This document shows positions 37,557 to 45,920 of a stretch of DNA of 64,000 bases, piece after piece. The notes beneath the pieces were generated by a model. That model worked only from the letters and a program-made list of their open reading frames with translations. It ran no database searches and was not told the origin of the DNA. Numbering within the stretch: the first letter of the stretch is position 1; each line of letters starts with the position of its first letter. The translations under genes and the position numbers were made by a program. This DNA comes from Romboutsia lituseburensis (GTDB lineage Bacteria > Bacillota > Clostridia > Peptostreptococcales > Peptostreptococcaceae), in NCBI RefSeq assembly GCF_024723825.1, contig NZ_JANQBQ010000001.1:1550001-1614000 (forward strand), given 5' to 3'.

Positions 37557-37830
37557 AATTATCACTCCTTTATGTAAATCAAATTCGTTCATTTTATTTT
37601 TAACTTTTCTATTATACCATAAGATTGTTTTTTTTGCTTGTATAAAAGCAAGTATAAACATACTCATATTATTACTATAATGCCATTATTTTAAACACTT
37701 TCTTTTATTTATAAAGATTTCTTATATTTTTATATCATAACTAAGATTTGTTAACTTGATGGCAAATTCATTTATCAAATATACTTTTCTTATATACAAA
37801 ATCTTATATAAACTAGGGGGGACTAATCTT

Positions 37831-38775
37831 ATGGAGCCATTATTTTTAAATCCATTATTTATGGATAGGATTTGGGGAGGTACTGCTTTAAAGGATAAAT
37901 TCAATTATAACATTCCATCTAAAAATACAGGCGAATGTTGGGCTATTAGCTCTCATGAAAATGGAGACTGTACAATATCAAATGGTGAGTTCAAAGGTAT
38001 GACATTATCTCATTTATGGAACAATGAAAAGCATCTATTCGGTAATGTTAATAGTGATAAATTCCCATTATTAACTAAAATATTAGATGCAAATGATAAT
38101 TTATCTGTACAAGTTCATCCAGATGATGAATATGCAAATATAAATGAAAGTGGAGAACTTGGAAAAACAGAGTGTTGGTATATAATAGATTGTGACGATG
38201 ATGCGGAGATGATATTTGGTCATAATGCTAAATCAAAACAAGAATTAGTTCAAATGATAAGTGATAATAAATGGGATGATTTGCTAAAAAAAGTAAAAAT
38301 AAAAAAGGGAGATTTTTTCTATGTTCCTAGCGGAACAATACATGCATTATGTAAAGGTACTTTAGTTTTAGAAACTCAACAAAATTCAGATACAACTTAT
38401 AGGGTATATGACTATGATAGAAGAGATAATAACGGCAACAAGAGAGAACTTCATATTAATAAATCAATAGATGTAACTACAACTCCTCATAAGGTTCCTA
38501 ATAACGTTTGCAGTAAAATTTCAGATAAATCTTTTGAATTAACTACTTTTGTTGATAATAATTTTTTTAGTGTGCATAAATTAAATACTTTCGGAAAATG
38601 TTCATTTAAACACGATAAACCATTTTCTTTATGCAGCGTTTTAGATGGTAAAGGTTCTTTAATATGTAATGCTAAAGAGTATCAACTAAATAAAGGATGT
38701 AATTTTATAATACCTGCGACAATTGATAATTTCAATTTGCATGGTGATTTAGAAATGATTATTTCTCACATATAA
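37831..38775 (+). CDS. manA: Class I mannose-6-phosphate isomerase
   Basis: About 314 residues. Zinc ligands are visible in SVQVHPDDEYA (Gln and His), GKTECWYI (Glu) and PSGTIHALCKG (His). The start PLFLNPLFMDRIWGGTAL is typical of the short Firmicute form. It interconverts mannose-6-P and fructose-6-P. The ATG at 37831 follows GGGGGGAC; 25 upstream in-frame codons show no homology. Single gene. Confidence 0.93.
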   Translation: MEPLFLNPLFMDRIWGGTALKDKFNYNIPSKNTGECWAISSHENGDCTISNGEFKGMTLSHLWNNEKHLFGNVNSDKFPLLTKILDANDNLSVQVHPDDEYANINESGELGKTECWYIIDCDDDAEMIFGHNAKSKQELVQMISDNKWDDLLKKVKIKKGDFFYVPSGTIHALCKGTLVLETQQNSDTTYRVYDYDRRDNNGNKRELHINKSIDVTTTPHKVPNNVCSKISDKSFELTTFVDNNFFSVHKLNTFGKCSFKHDKPFSLCSVLDGKGSLICNAKEYQLNKGCNFIIPATIDNFNLHGDLEMIISHI

Positions 38776-38784
38776 TCTTCTTAA

Positions 38785-38821
38785 ATAAAACTGACTTATT
38801 TTTTTAATTTGTCAGTTTTAT
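38785..38821. terminator. Bidirectional terminator after manA
   Basis: ATAAAACTGAC and GTCAGTTTTAT pair around a T-rich loop between two convergent genes. Confidence 0.85.
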
Positions 38822-38832
38822 TTTATAGTTAA

Positions 38833-39999
38833 TTAATCATTATTATATACAATTATATAATTATCATATATATAAAATGCTCCATTATACTTATAACATA
38901 CATTATTTTTATTATCTACTATACGCATAAATTGAAAATATTTTTCATATTCATCTTCATACCAGTGAAAGCTTATTATATATCTATTATTTAAATAGTC
39001 AGCAAAAAAAGTATTTTTTTCTTTTTTTATTGTTATATTGTATTCATAAGGATAAATAGATTCTATTTTTATATAATCTTCGTAATCATATTCATAACCA
39101 ATCTCTTCACAATAATATATTTCTCCGTTATATTTTTTATGTTCTATTCGTTTTATTTTTGTTATTTCTAAATTACTTTTATGAACTTTGTATATATCTT
39201 CTATTTGAGTTTTAAATTTTTTTTCTCTAAAGTAAATAAACTCTTTATCCATACATAAGTACCTAACCCAACCATCTATACATCTTTTTTTAATTTCTAT
39301 AAAATTCAAATCTTCAATATTATTTTTAATTCCCTTTATAAAATCATTTAATTTTATGACATATAATGCTTCACATTCAATATTATCTTCAATGTCTTTT
39401 TTATTTTTAAAATATTCATATACATCCATTTCATATTCGTAATCTTCCATATAAACTTCATTAAAAATTAAATATTCTTCATTATTATAATTATAAACAT
39501 CCAGATAATTATTATTATACCTTAGCCCCTCAGAAAATTTTGTATCTTTTATTTCATATATCTTATTTTTCTCTAAATCACATAAATTCATTGTACATCT
39601 AAAAATATCATCTGTTTCTGTAAAAAACAAAAAATAACGATTATTAATAGTACTTGGTATAGCCTTAGATAATTTGTTTACATTCAATTTATGTGTATCT
39701 TTTAATTTATTAGAGTTTTTTTCTATAATTTTAACTTGCAAAATATCTTCGTTACTCATATCTATAATTATAATTTCATTATTATAATATCTATAAAATT
39801 GTGTAACTTCATCTGATTTTTCAGTTGTATAATTATAAATTTCTTCGATCTTATTACTTTTAATGTCATAACTATTTATAGTATATTGTACGTCTTCTTT
39901 ATGATGTTCATTAACAAATATAATTTCATTCTTATCACAACTTATTATTTCAGATAAGCATGTATATTTCGTTATGTCTAAAATTTTTAAATCCTCCAT
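38833..39999 (-). CDS. Hypothetical protein, 388 residues, repeated beta-strand pattern
   Basis: Family not recognised. No signal peptide or membrane segment is seen. The sequence is rich in Tyr, Asp, Glu, Asn and Ile, with regularly recurring strand-turn-strand units (for example IIFVNEHHKED, YFLFFTETDDIFRCTM, YLIFNEVYMEDYEYEM, YIISFHWYEDEYEKYF) that suggest a beta-propeller. Cytoplasmic location is inferred. AGGGGG precedes the ATG. It stands alone between manA and rplS and may be accessory. Confidence 0.65.
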   Translation of the reverse strand: MEDLKILDITKYTCLSEIISCDKNEIIFVNEHHKEDVQYTINSYDIKSNKIEEIYNYTTEKSDEVTQFYRYYNNEIIIIDMSNEDILQVKIIEKNSNKLKDTHKLNVNKLSKAIPSTINNRYFLFFTETDDIFRCTMNLCDLEKNKIYEIKDTKFSEGLRYNNNYLDVYNYNNEEYLIFNEVYMEDYEYEMDVYEYFKNKKDIEDNIECEALYVIKLNDFIKGIKNNIEDLNFIEIKKRCIDGWVRYLCMDKEFIYFREKKFKTQIEDIYKVHKSNLEITKIKRIEHKKYNGEIYYCEEIGYEYDYEDYIKIESIYPYEYNITIKKEKNTFFADYLNNRYIISFHWYEDEYEKYFQFMRIVDNKNNVCYKYNGAFYIYDNYIIVYNND

Positions 40000-40094
40000 A
40001 ATTATCCCCCTTATTTTATAATTTTATTTATATATTTTTATTATCCAAATATTTTCTAAAATATGATATGTCAATTTAGTATTTTTACACATAA

Positions 40095-40122
40095 AAAGGA
40101 CTGATTATGTAATCAGTCCTTT
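40095..40122 (-). terminator. rplS terminator
   Basis: AAAGGACTGATTA and TAATCAGTCCTTT form a perfect stem with a T tail on the minus strand. Confidence 0.9.
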
Positions 40123-40141
40123 AATTTATAGTAAAGTTTAA

Positions 40142-40495
40142 TTATCTAGCGTTTCTAGCTTCTTTTATCTTAGCTGCTTTACCAACTCTACCTCTTAAGT
40201 AAGTTAATTTAGCTCTTCTTACTTTACCTTTTCTAGTTACTTCTATCTTTTCTATTCTTGGAGAATGAACTGGGAAAGTTCTTTCTACTCCAACATTGTA
40301 AGATATTTTTCTAACAGTGAAAGTTTCTTTTATTCCTCCACCTTGTCTCTTTAATACTACACCTTCAAATAACTGTATTCTTTCTCTTTTTCCTTCAACT
40401 ATTTTAACGTGTACTTTAACTGTGTCCCCAGGTCCAAAGTTAGGAACTTCGTTCTTTAATTGTTCTTGTTCTAATGATCTTAATAATTCGTTCAT
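40142..40495 (-). CDS. rplS: 50S ribosomal protein L19
   Basis: 117 residues, full length. It contains [54 protein letters not shown] and the terminal [19 protein letters not shown]. It sits at the 30S-50S interface. It is the last gene of the rpsP-to-rplS block and has its own promoter and leader. Confidence 0.97.
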   Translation of the reverse strand: MNELLRSLEQEQLKNEVPNFGPGDTVKVHVKIVEGKRERIQLFEGVVLKRQGGGIKETFTVRKISYNVGVERTFPVHSPRIEKIEVTRKGKVRRAKLTYLRGRVGKAAKIKEARNAR

Positions 40496-40572
40496 TTTCG
40501 TCCTCCTAGTATCATAGACATTCTTAATTACTGACCAGTGTAACAGAGGAATGCCCGTTTATTTTTTCAACA
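40496..40572 (-). ncRNA. Candidate L19 leader RNA
   Basis: About 77 bases between the internal promoter and rplS. They include GGGCATTCCTCTGTTACACT, which is GC-richer than the surroundings. Position fits an autogenous ribosomal-protein leader of the L19 type. I could not check it against the Rfam model. Confidence 0.45.
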
Positions 40573-40578
40573 AATAAG

Positions 40579-40607
40579 ATTATACTATATATTACTGTTA
40601 TTTACAA
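40579..40607 (-). promoter_or_regulatory. Internal promoter of rplS, overlapping the trmD stop
   Basis: TTGTAA (40602-40607) and TATAAT (40579-40584) are 17 bases apart on the minus strand. The -35 overlaps the last codons of trmD. It would give rplS extra transcription independent of the operon. Confidence 0.65.
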
Positions 40608-41290
40608 GCTTTTTTGTACAAATCGGGTCTTCTTTCTTTGGTAATTCTAACCGATTCGTCATGTCTCCACTTTTCTATATTTTTATGGTTACCAGACAAC
40701 AAAACATTTGGAACTTCTAGATTGTTAAACTCTCTAGGTCTTGTATAATGTGGATATTCTAGCAAGTTATCTTTAAAAGATTCCTCCTCAAAAGACTCAT
40801 TTTGATTAAGTACACCTGGTATAAGTCTAGATATTGAATCTATCAATATAAGAGCTGGAAGCTCTCCTCCTGTTAATACATAATCCCCTATCGAAATTTC
40901 ATCTGTTACAATTAAGTCTATAATTCTTTGGTCCACACCTTCATAGTGTCCACAAAGTAGTATTACATCATCTACTTTAGAAAATTCTTGGGCTATGGTT
41001 TGATTATGTACTTTACCCTTAGGTGTTAAATATATAACTCTAGGTTCTTTTATATTATGAGTGTCTATTATGTGCTTATATGTATCATATATAGGTTGAG
41101 GGGTCATTACCATACCTGCTCCTCCTCCAAATGGATAATCATCCACTTTCTTATGTTTATTAGTAGAAAAATCTCTAATATTATATACATATACTTCTAT
41201 TTTTTCTTTTTCCACAGCTCTCTTCATTATACTCTCACTCATATAAGAGTTAAATATCTCTGGAAAAAGCGTCATTATATGAAATCTCAT
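40598..41290 (-). CDS. trmD: tRNA (guanine-N1-)-methyltransferase TrmD
   Basis: 230 residues. SPOUT methyltransferase start MRFHIMTLFPEIFNSYM, LCGHYEGVDQRI, and the knot loop YVLTGGELPALILIDSISR. It methylates G37 of tRNAs that read CNN codons and prevents frameshifting. It starts eight bases after rimM. Confidence 0.97.
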   Translation of the reverse strand: MRFHIMTLFPEIFNSYMSESIMKRAVEKEKIEVYVYNIRDFSTNKHKKVDDYPFGGGAGMVMTPQPIYDTYKHIIDTHNIKEPRVIYLTPKGKVHNQTIAQEFSKVDDVILLCGHYEGVDQRIIDLIVTDEISIGDYVLTGGELPALILIDSISRLIPGVLNQNESFEEESFKDNLLEYPHYTRPREFNNLEVPNVLLSGNHKNIEKWRHDESVRITKERRPDLYKKACK

Positions 41291-41298
41291 ATCTTCTC

Positions 41299-41811
41299 CT
41301 AGTCTAACATACCTTTTATAGGATCTATTATCATTTTTCTTTCGTTCATATCTATTGTAGGTACAAATTTCATTACTGCAGGTATCATAATTTCTTTGTT
41401 ATCTTCTCCCTTTATAACATAAACATCATTAGCTGCGTATTGTAGTACTTCAGTTAATACACCAACATGCTCTCCAGCTATAGTTTCTACATCCATACCT
41501 ATCATATCAGCTATGAAATATTCTCCTTCATCTAGATCTCTACTATCTTCTCTAGATACATACATGAACTTATTTCTTAACTTTTCAGCAGCTTCTACAG
41601 TATCTACACCTTTAATTTTCATTATTACCATGTTTCCTTTTAATCTAACTCGTTCTACTTCTAATAGGTTTTCACGGTCTTTACCTAAGTAGAAAGTTTC
41701 TAGTTCATCAAATCTATCTATATCATCAGTATAGCTATATACTCTTACTTCCCCCTTTAATCCTTGAGTATTAACTATTTGTCCTATTTTAAAGTGTGTT
41801 AATTTCTCCAT
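41299..41811 (-). CDS. rimM: 16S rRNA processing protein RimM
   Basis: About 170 residues. The N-terminal barrel has IGQIVNTQGLKGEVRVYSYTD; the C-terminal PRC barrel has YFIADMIGMDV and VYVIKGEDNKEIMIPAV. It binds S19 during 30S head maturation. The second ATG (41811) is used because AAGGAG is only one base before the first. It is paired with trmD. Confidence 0.94.
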   Translation of the reverse strand: MEKLTHFKIGQIVNTQGLKGEVRVYSYTDDIDRFDELETFYLGKDRENLLEVERVRLKGNMVIMKIKGVDTVEAAEKLRNKFMYVSREDSRDLDEGEYFIADMIGMDVETIAGEHVGVLTEVLQYAANDVYVIKGEDNKEIMIPAVMKFVPTIDMNERKMIIDPIKGMLD

Positions 41812-41970
41812 GAACATTCTCCTTATAACTTTAATTACTCTTATTTTATATATTATTTTAAATTTTATAACATATATTATTTATATAAATTATTATAACT
41901 TAATGTATACCGTTAGTATATCTATTAAAATTAAACTAATTTTATATATTATCAATTGTGATTATATACA

Positions 41971-42000
41971 AAAAGGATTAGGTATATACCTAATCCTTTT
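41971..42000 (-). terminator. Terminator between khpA and rimM
   Basis: AAAAGGATTAGGTAT is followed by its exact complement, a perfect 30-base palindrome overlapping the khpA stop codon, then TTTTTG on the minus strand. It should reduce or end transcription between rpsP-khpA and rimM-trmD. Confidence 0.8.
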
Positions 42001-42226
42001 ATACTATCTCAAGAGAAACTTTAACATTTTCTCTATTTGCAGCAGATTTTACGACAGTTCTTATAGCCTTAGCTATTCTGCCCTGCTTACCGATAACCTT
42101 TCCCATGTCATCTTGAGAAACTGTAAGTTTTAAGACTATTTCGTCATTTACTTCACTTTCCTCAACTACTACACTTTCAGGATCATCTACTAGAGCTTTA
42201 GCTATGTCTAAGACTAGCTCTCTCAT
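41999..42226 (-). CDS. khpA: KH-domain RNA-binding protein KhpA
   Basis: 75 residues, a single KH domain with the GxxG loop in MGKVIGKQGRIAKAIRTVV. In other Firmicutes KhpA pairs with KhpB/EloR and affects cell elongation and small-RNA biology. It follows rpsP by 24 bases. The 3' end overlaps its terminator. Confidence 0.92.
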   Translation of the reverse strand: MRELVLDIAKALVDDPESVVVEESEVNDEIVLKLTVSQDDMGKVIGKQGRIAKAIRTVVKSAANRENVKVSLEIV

Positions 42227-42250
42227 ATACTCATCTCCTAATTAAAAAAA

Positions 42251-42517
42251 TTATTTTTTAGAAGCTTCGAATTTTTCCATTACTCCGTTGTTAACTAATA
42301 AAGTTTTTACAGTATCAGTTGGTTGAGCACCATTTGATAACCACTTTACAGCTTTTTCATCGTTTATTTTAACTTGCTTTGGTTGAGAAACTGGATTGTA
42401 GTATCCTATTTCTTCTATGAATTTTCCATCTCTTGGAGATCTTGAATCAGCTACTACTATTCTGTAGAAAGGCTTTTTGTTTGATCCCATTCTCTTTAAT
42501 CTTATTTTAACTGCCAT
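42251..42517 (-). CDS. rpsP: 30S ribosomal protein S16
   Basis: About 88 residues, full length: [41 protein letters not shown] and the end [11 protein letters not shown]. The ATG at 42517 follows GGAGGTGACTGTA, and the GTG nine bases earlier is part of that site. It follows ffh by about 37 bases. Confidence 0.97.
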   Translation of the reverse strand: MAVKIRLKRMGSNKKPFYRIVVADSRSPRDGKFIEEIGYYNPVSQPKQVKINDEKAVKWLSNGAQPTDTVKTLLVNNGVMEKFEASKK

Positions 42518-42554
42518 TACAGTCACCTCCGAAAAATTTTTGTCTATTGTTTAT

Positions 42555-43907
42555 TTATTTAAAGAAAGGAAGTCCGGCAAAACCGCCCCTTTTCTTCATA
42601 CTTTTTTGCGAGCCTGTAAACATCTTCATCATTTTCTTCATCTCATTGAATTGTTTTATCAGCCTGTTTACATCTTGGACACTTGTTCCGCTTCCTTTTG
42701 CTATTCTTTTCTTTCTAGAAGCATTTAAAATACTAGGATTTCTTCTTTCTTCTACTGTCATTGATTGTACTATGGCTTTTGTTCTTTTCATTTCCTTGCC
42801 ATTTAAATCAACATCTCCAAGTTGGTCTTTAACATTTCCCATACCTGGAATCATTCCTATTATTTTATCAAGTGGTCCCATGTTTTGTATTTGTTCCATT
42901 TGTTCTAGAAAATCTTCAAAATCAAGCTCTTGTTTCTTAATTTTTTGTTCTAACTCCTTAGCTTTTTCCAAATCTAAAGTTTCCTGAGCTTTTTCTATTA
43001 AACTTAGTATGTCACCCATACCTAAGATTCTAGATGCCATTCTATCTGGGTGGAAAGGTTCTAAGTCATCTAACTTTTCACCCATACCTATGAACTTTAT
43101 AGGTTTTTGAGTAACAGCTCTTATTGAAAGTGCTGCCCCACCTCTAGTATCACCATCTAGTTTAGTTAAAACAACTCCATCAACTCCAAGTGCTTCATTA
43201 AAGCTTTCTGCAACATTAACTGCATCTTGACCTGTCATAGAGTCTACAACTAAAAGTATCTCATGAGGCTTAACTTCACTTTTAATATTTTTTAATTCAT
43301 CCATTAAAGTTTCATCTATATGAAGTCTACCTGCTGTATCTATTATTACTAAGTCATTATTATTTTTTAAAGCATGACTTAAACCTGCTTTAGCTATATT
43401 AACTGGACTTTCTTTGTCACCCATGTTGAATACTGGTATATCTAATTTTTCTCCAACTACTTGTAACTGCTTTATAGCCGCTGGTCTATAAACGTCACAG
43501 GCAACAAGTAAAGGCCTTTTACCTTGCTTTTTAAAATATCCTCCAAGTTTTCCAGATGTAGTAGTTTTACCAGCCCCTTGAAGACCAACCATCATTATTA
43601 CTGTTGGTGGTTTTGGCGATATCATTACTTTACTAGATACATCTCCCATTAAACTTGTAAGTTCTTCATTTACTATTTTTATTACATGTTGAGCAGGAGT
43701 TAAACTTTCCATAACTTCTTGTCCAACACATCTCTCTTGAACCTTTTTTATAAAATCTTTAACTACCTTAAAGTTAACATCTGCTTCTAATAAAGCAAGT
43801 TTAACTTCTCTCATAGCATCTTTAACATCTTTTTCAGTAAGCTTTCCTTTAGATTTTAACTTACCAAGTGCTCCTTGTAGTTTATCAGATAATCCTTCAA
43901 ATATCAT
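42555..43907 (-). CDS. ffh: Signal recognition particle GTPase Ffh
   Basis: 450 residues. N domain, then the GTPase G1 [23 protein letters not shown] and [10 protein letters not shown], then the methionine-rich M domain ([32 protein letters not shown]) that binds 4.5S RNA and signal peptides. It targets membrane proteins with FtsY, encoded two genes away. The ATG overlaps the ylxM stop by four bases (ATGA), so the two are translationally coupled. Confidence 0.97.
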   Translation of the reverse strand: MIFEGLSDKLQGALGKLKSKGKLTEKDVKDAMREVKLALLEADVNFKVVKDFIKKVQERCVGQEVMESLTPAQHVIKIVNEELTSLMGDVSSKVMISPKPPTVIMMVGLQGAGKTTTSGKLGGYFKKQGKRPLLVACDVYRPAAIKQLQVVGEKLDIPVFNMGDKESPVNIAKAGLSHALKNNNDLVIIDTAGRLHIDETLMDELKNIKSEVKPHEILLVVDSMTGQDAVNVAESFNEALGVDGVVLTKLDGDTRGGAALSIRAVTQKPIKFIGMGEKLDDLEPFHPDRMASRILGMGDILSLIEKAQETLDLEKAKELEQKIKKQELDFEDFLEQMEQIQNMGPLDKIIGMIPGMGNVKDQLGDVDLNGKEMKRTKAIVQSMTVEERRNPSILNASRKKRIAKGSGTSVQDVNRLIKQFNEMKKMMKMFTGSQKSMKKRGGFAGLPFFK

Positions 43908-44272
43908 TTTAACATCTCCCTACATATATCTTCTATATTTTCTAGCTTAGGGATTAAATTAGCACAAACTCTATTTTGCAATAAATTTTGCTTAATGTCA
44001 ACAATTTTATCTTGTATATTTCTGACGTTTTTTTCCTGTTCTTGAAGTTTAGCTACTAAGTTAAGTTTTTCTTCATAATCTTTTAGTATTTTTTCTGAAC
44101 GTTTTAACGTATCATATACACCCTGTCTTGATACATTTAAATTTTCACTAATTTCACCTAAAGAGTAATCTTCTTCATAATATAAAGATACTATTTCTCT
44201 TTGTTTATCAGTAAGTAAGTTTTTGTATTGTTCAAATAACAATCCAATCTCAACCATTTTTTCTATATTCAT
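43904..44272 (-). CDS. ylxM: YlxM family helix-turn-helix protein
   Basis: About 122 residues. A sigma-70 region 4-like helix-turn-helix, [20 protein letters not shown] followed by [20 protein letters not shown], and a C-terminal coiled coil. The family is always found before ffh and is suggested to bind SRP components or regulate the operon, not firmly established. The ATG at 44272 is preferred to the GTG three codons earlier, which abuts the GGGAAG site. Confidence 0.9.
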   Translation of the reverse strand: MNIEKMVEIGLLFEQYKNLLTDKQREIVSLYYEEDYSLGEISENLNVSRQGVYDTLKRSEKILKDYEEKLNLVAKLQEQEKNVRNIQDKIVDIKQNLLQNRVCANLIPKLENIEDICREMLK

Positions 44273-44418
44273 CTCTTGCACTTCCCAGTGTTTTACTGTA
44301 AAGGTTATTTACTTTACACATTGTATTTTATATCATACAGGATGTATTGTCAATATTTTTTTAATTCTGTTGTGTACCTATTTTATAAATATTGTTAACA
44401 TTTTAGAGTAACTACTAT

Positions 44419-45795
44419 TTAATTCCCAAATAAAGCATCAGAGAATGATTTTGCATCAAAATCTTGTAAGTCTTCTACTTTTTCACCTACACCTATAAGC
44501 TTAACTGGAACATCAACTTCACTCTTAACGGCAAGTACAACTCCACCTTTAGCAGTTCCATCAAGTTTTGTTAAAACTATACCCGTTATATCTGCAACTT
44601 CTTTAAATGTTTTAGCTTGAACTACTGCATTTTGCCCTGTTGTTGCATCTACCACTAATAATACTTCTTTTTTAGCCTCTGGAAACTCTCTATCTACTAT
44701 TTTAAATACTTTTCCAAGCTCATTCATAAGATTAGCTTTATTATGAAGTCTTCCTGCAGTATCACATATTAGTAAATCAACATTTCTAGCTTTAGCAGCC
44801 TTAACAGCATCAAATACTACTGCACCTGGGTCTGCACCTTCTTGATGTTTTATTATATCAACATTACTTCTAGATGCCCACACTTCTAATTGTTCTATAG
44901 CTGCAGCTCTAAATGTATCTCCAGCAGCTAATAAAACTTTTTTACCTTCTTGTCTGTATCTGTTTGCTAATTTACCAATTGTAGTTGTTTTTCCAACTCC
45001 ATTCACACCAACCATAAGTATTATAGTAGGAGAATGTTCGACATCTAATGTAGAGTTATCATTTGTTAATATATTTTCTACTATAGTTTTTAATTCAACT
45101 CTTACATCCATAGGGTCTGTTATTTTCTTTTCTTTTATTTTATCTCTAAGTTGCTCTACTATATCCATAGTAGTATTTACTCCAACATCTGCAGTTATTA
45201 ATATTTCTTCTAATTCTTCTAATAGTTCCTCGTCTACTTTCGTATATGATTTTAAAACATCATCTATTCTATCTGTTATTCCTTGTTTAGCTTTTGTTAA
45301 ACCTTGTTTTAATCTATCAAATAAATTAACTTTTTTATCTTTAATGTCTTCTATAGGCTCTTCTTTTGCTTCTTCAATGTCTTCAATAAGACCTTCTTGT
45401 TCTTCCTCAATGTCTTCTATAATTTCTTCTTTAACTTTTATTCCAGCGTCATTAACATCTATTTTAGATTCATCTATAACCTCGCCATCATCTATTAATT
45501 TTTCATTATCATTTTCTATATTATTTACTTCATTTTCTTTAATAATATTTTCTTCTACTATTTCATCTTTTATATCTTCCTCACTAACAACTTCTTCTGC
45601 ATCTTCATTTTCTTCAATATAACTTTCATTTTGTTTATTTTCAACTTCATCTATTGTTTTATTTTCTTTAGCTTCCTCACTTACTTGCTCTTGGTCTTTT
45701 ATATCTTCTATTGATTCATTTGTTTCAACAGACTGATCTTGTACTTCTTGATTTTCCTCTTTTTTCTTACCAAATTTAAACAACTTCTTAAACAC
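44419..45795 (-). CDS. ftsY: Signal recognition particle receptor FtsY
   Basis: 458 residues. A long acidic N-terminal region (about residues 15-155), rich in Glu, Asp and Asn with repeats such as EDIEEEQEGLIEDIEEAKEE, precedes the NG domain with GVNGVGKTTTIGKLANRY, DTAGRLHNKANL and TKLDGTAKGG. It receives SRP-ribosome complexes at the membrane. The acidic region is longer than in many Firmicutes. It lies between smc and ylxM, 137 bases from the latter. Confidence 0.96.
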   Translation of the reverse strand: MFKKLFKFGKKKEENQEVQDQSVETNESIEDIKDQEQVSEEAKENKTIDEVENKQNESYIEENEDAEEVVSEEDIKDEIVEENIIKENEVNNIENDNEKLIDDGEVIDESKIDVNDAGIKVKEEIIEDIEEEQEGLIEDIEEAKEEPIEDIKDKKVNLFDRLKQGLTKAKQGITDRIDDVLKSYTKVDEELLEELEEILITADVGVNTTMDIVEQLRDKIKEKKITDPMDVRVELKTIVENILTNDNSTLDVEHSPTIILMVGVNGVGKTTTIGKLANRYRQEGKKVLLAAGDTFRAAAIEQLEVWASRSNVDIIKHQEGADPGAVVFDAVKAAKARNVDLLICDTAGRLHNKANLMNELGKVFKIVDREFPEAKKEVLLVVDATTGQNAVVQAKTFKEVADITGIVLTKLDGTAKGGVVLAVKSEVDVPVKLIGVGEKVEDLQDFDAKSFSDALFGN

Positions 45796-45866
45796 TTTAT
45801 TACCTCCTAATTGTTACTATAAACTCAAACTCAATTTAGTTTATTATAATCTAAGTTATTACAAAA

Positions 45867-45915
45867 TTAGTGATCAAATAACCCTTATCTTTTCTAATAA
45901 ATATTTGATCACTAA
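45867..45915 (-). terminator. smc terminator-like hairpin
   Basis: TTAGTGATCAAATA and TATTTGATCACTAA are exact complements around a 21-base loop, followed by TTTTG on the minus strand. It lies just beyond the smc stop codon, between smc and ftsY. Confidence 0.7.
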
Positions 45916-45920
45916 TCAAG

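Noticed and set aside
37756-37830. Longer manA N terminus
   Set aside because: The 25 extra residues have no homology, and the GGGGGGAC ribosome binding site points to 37831.
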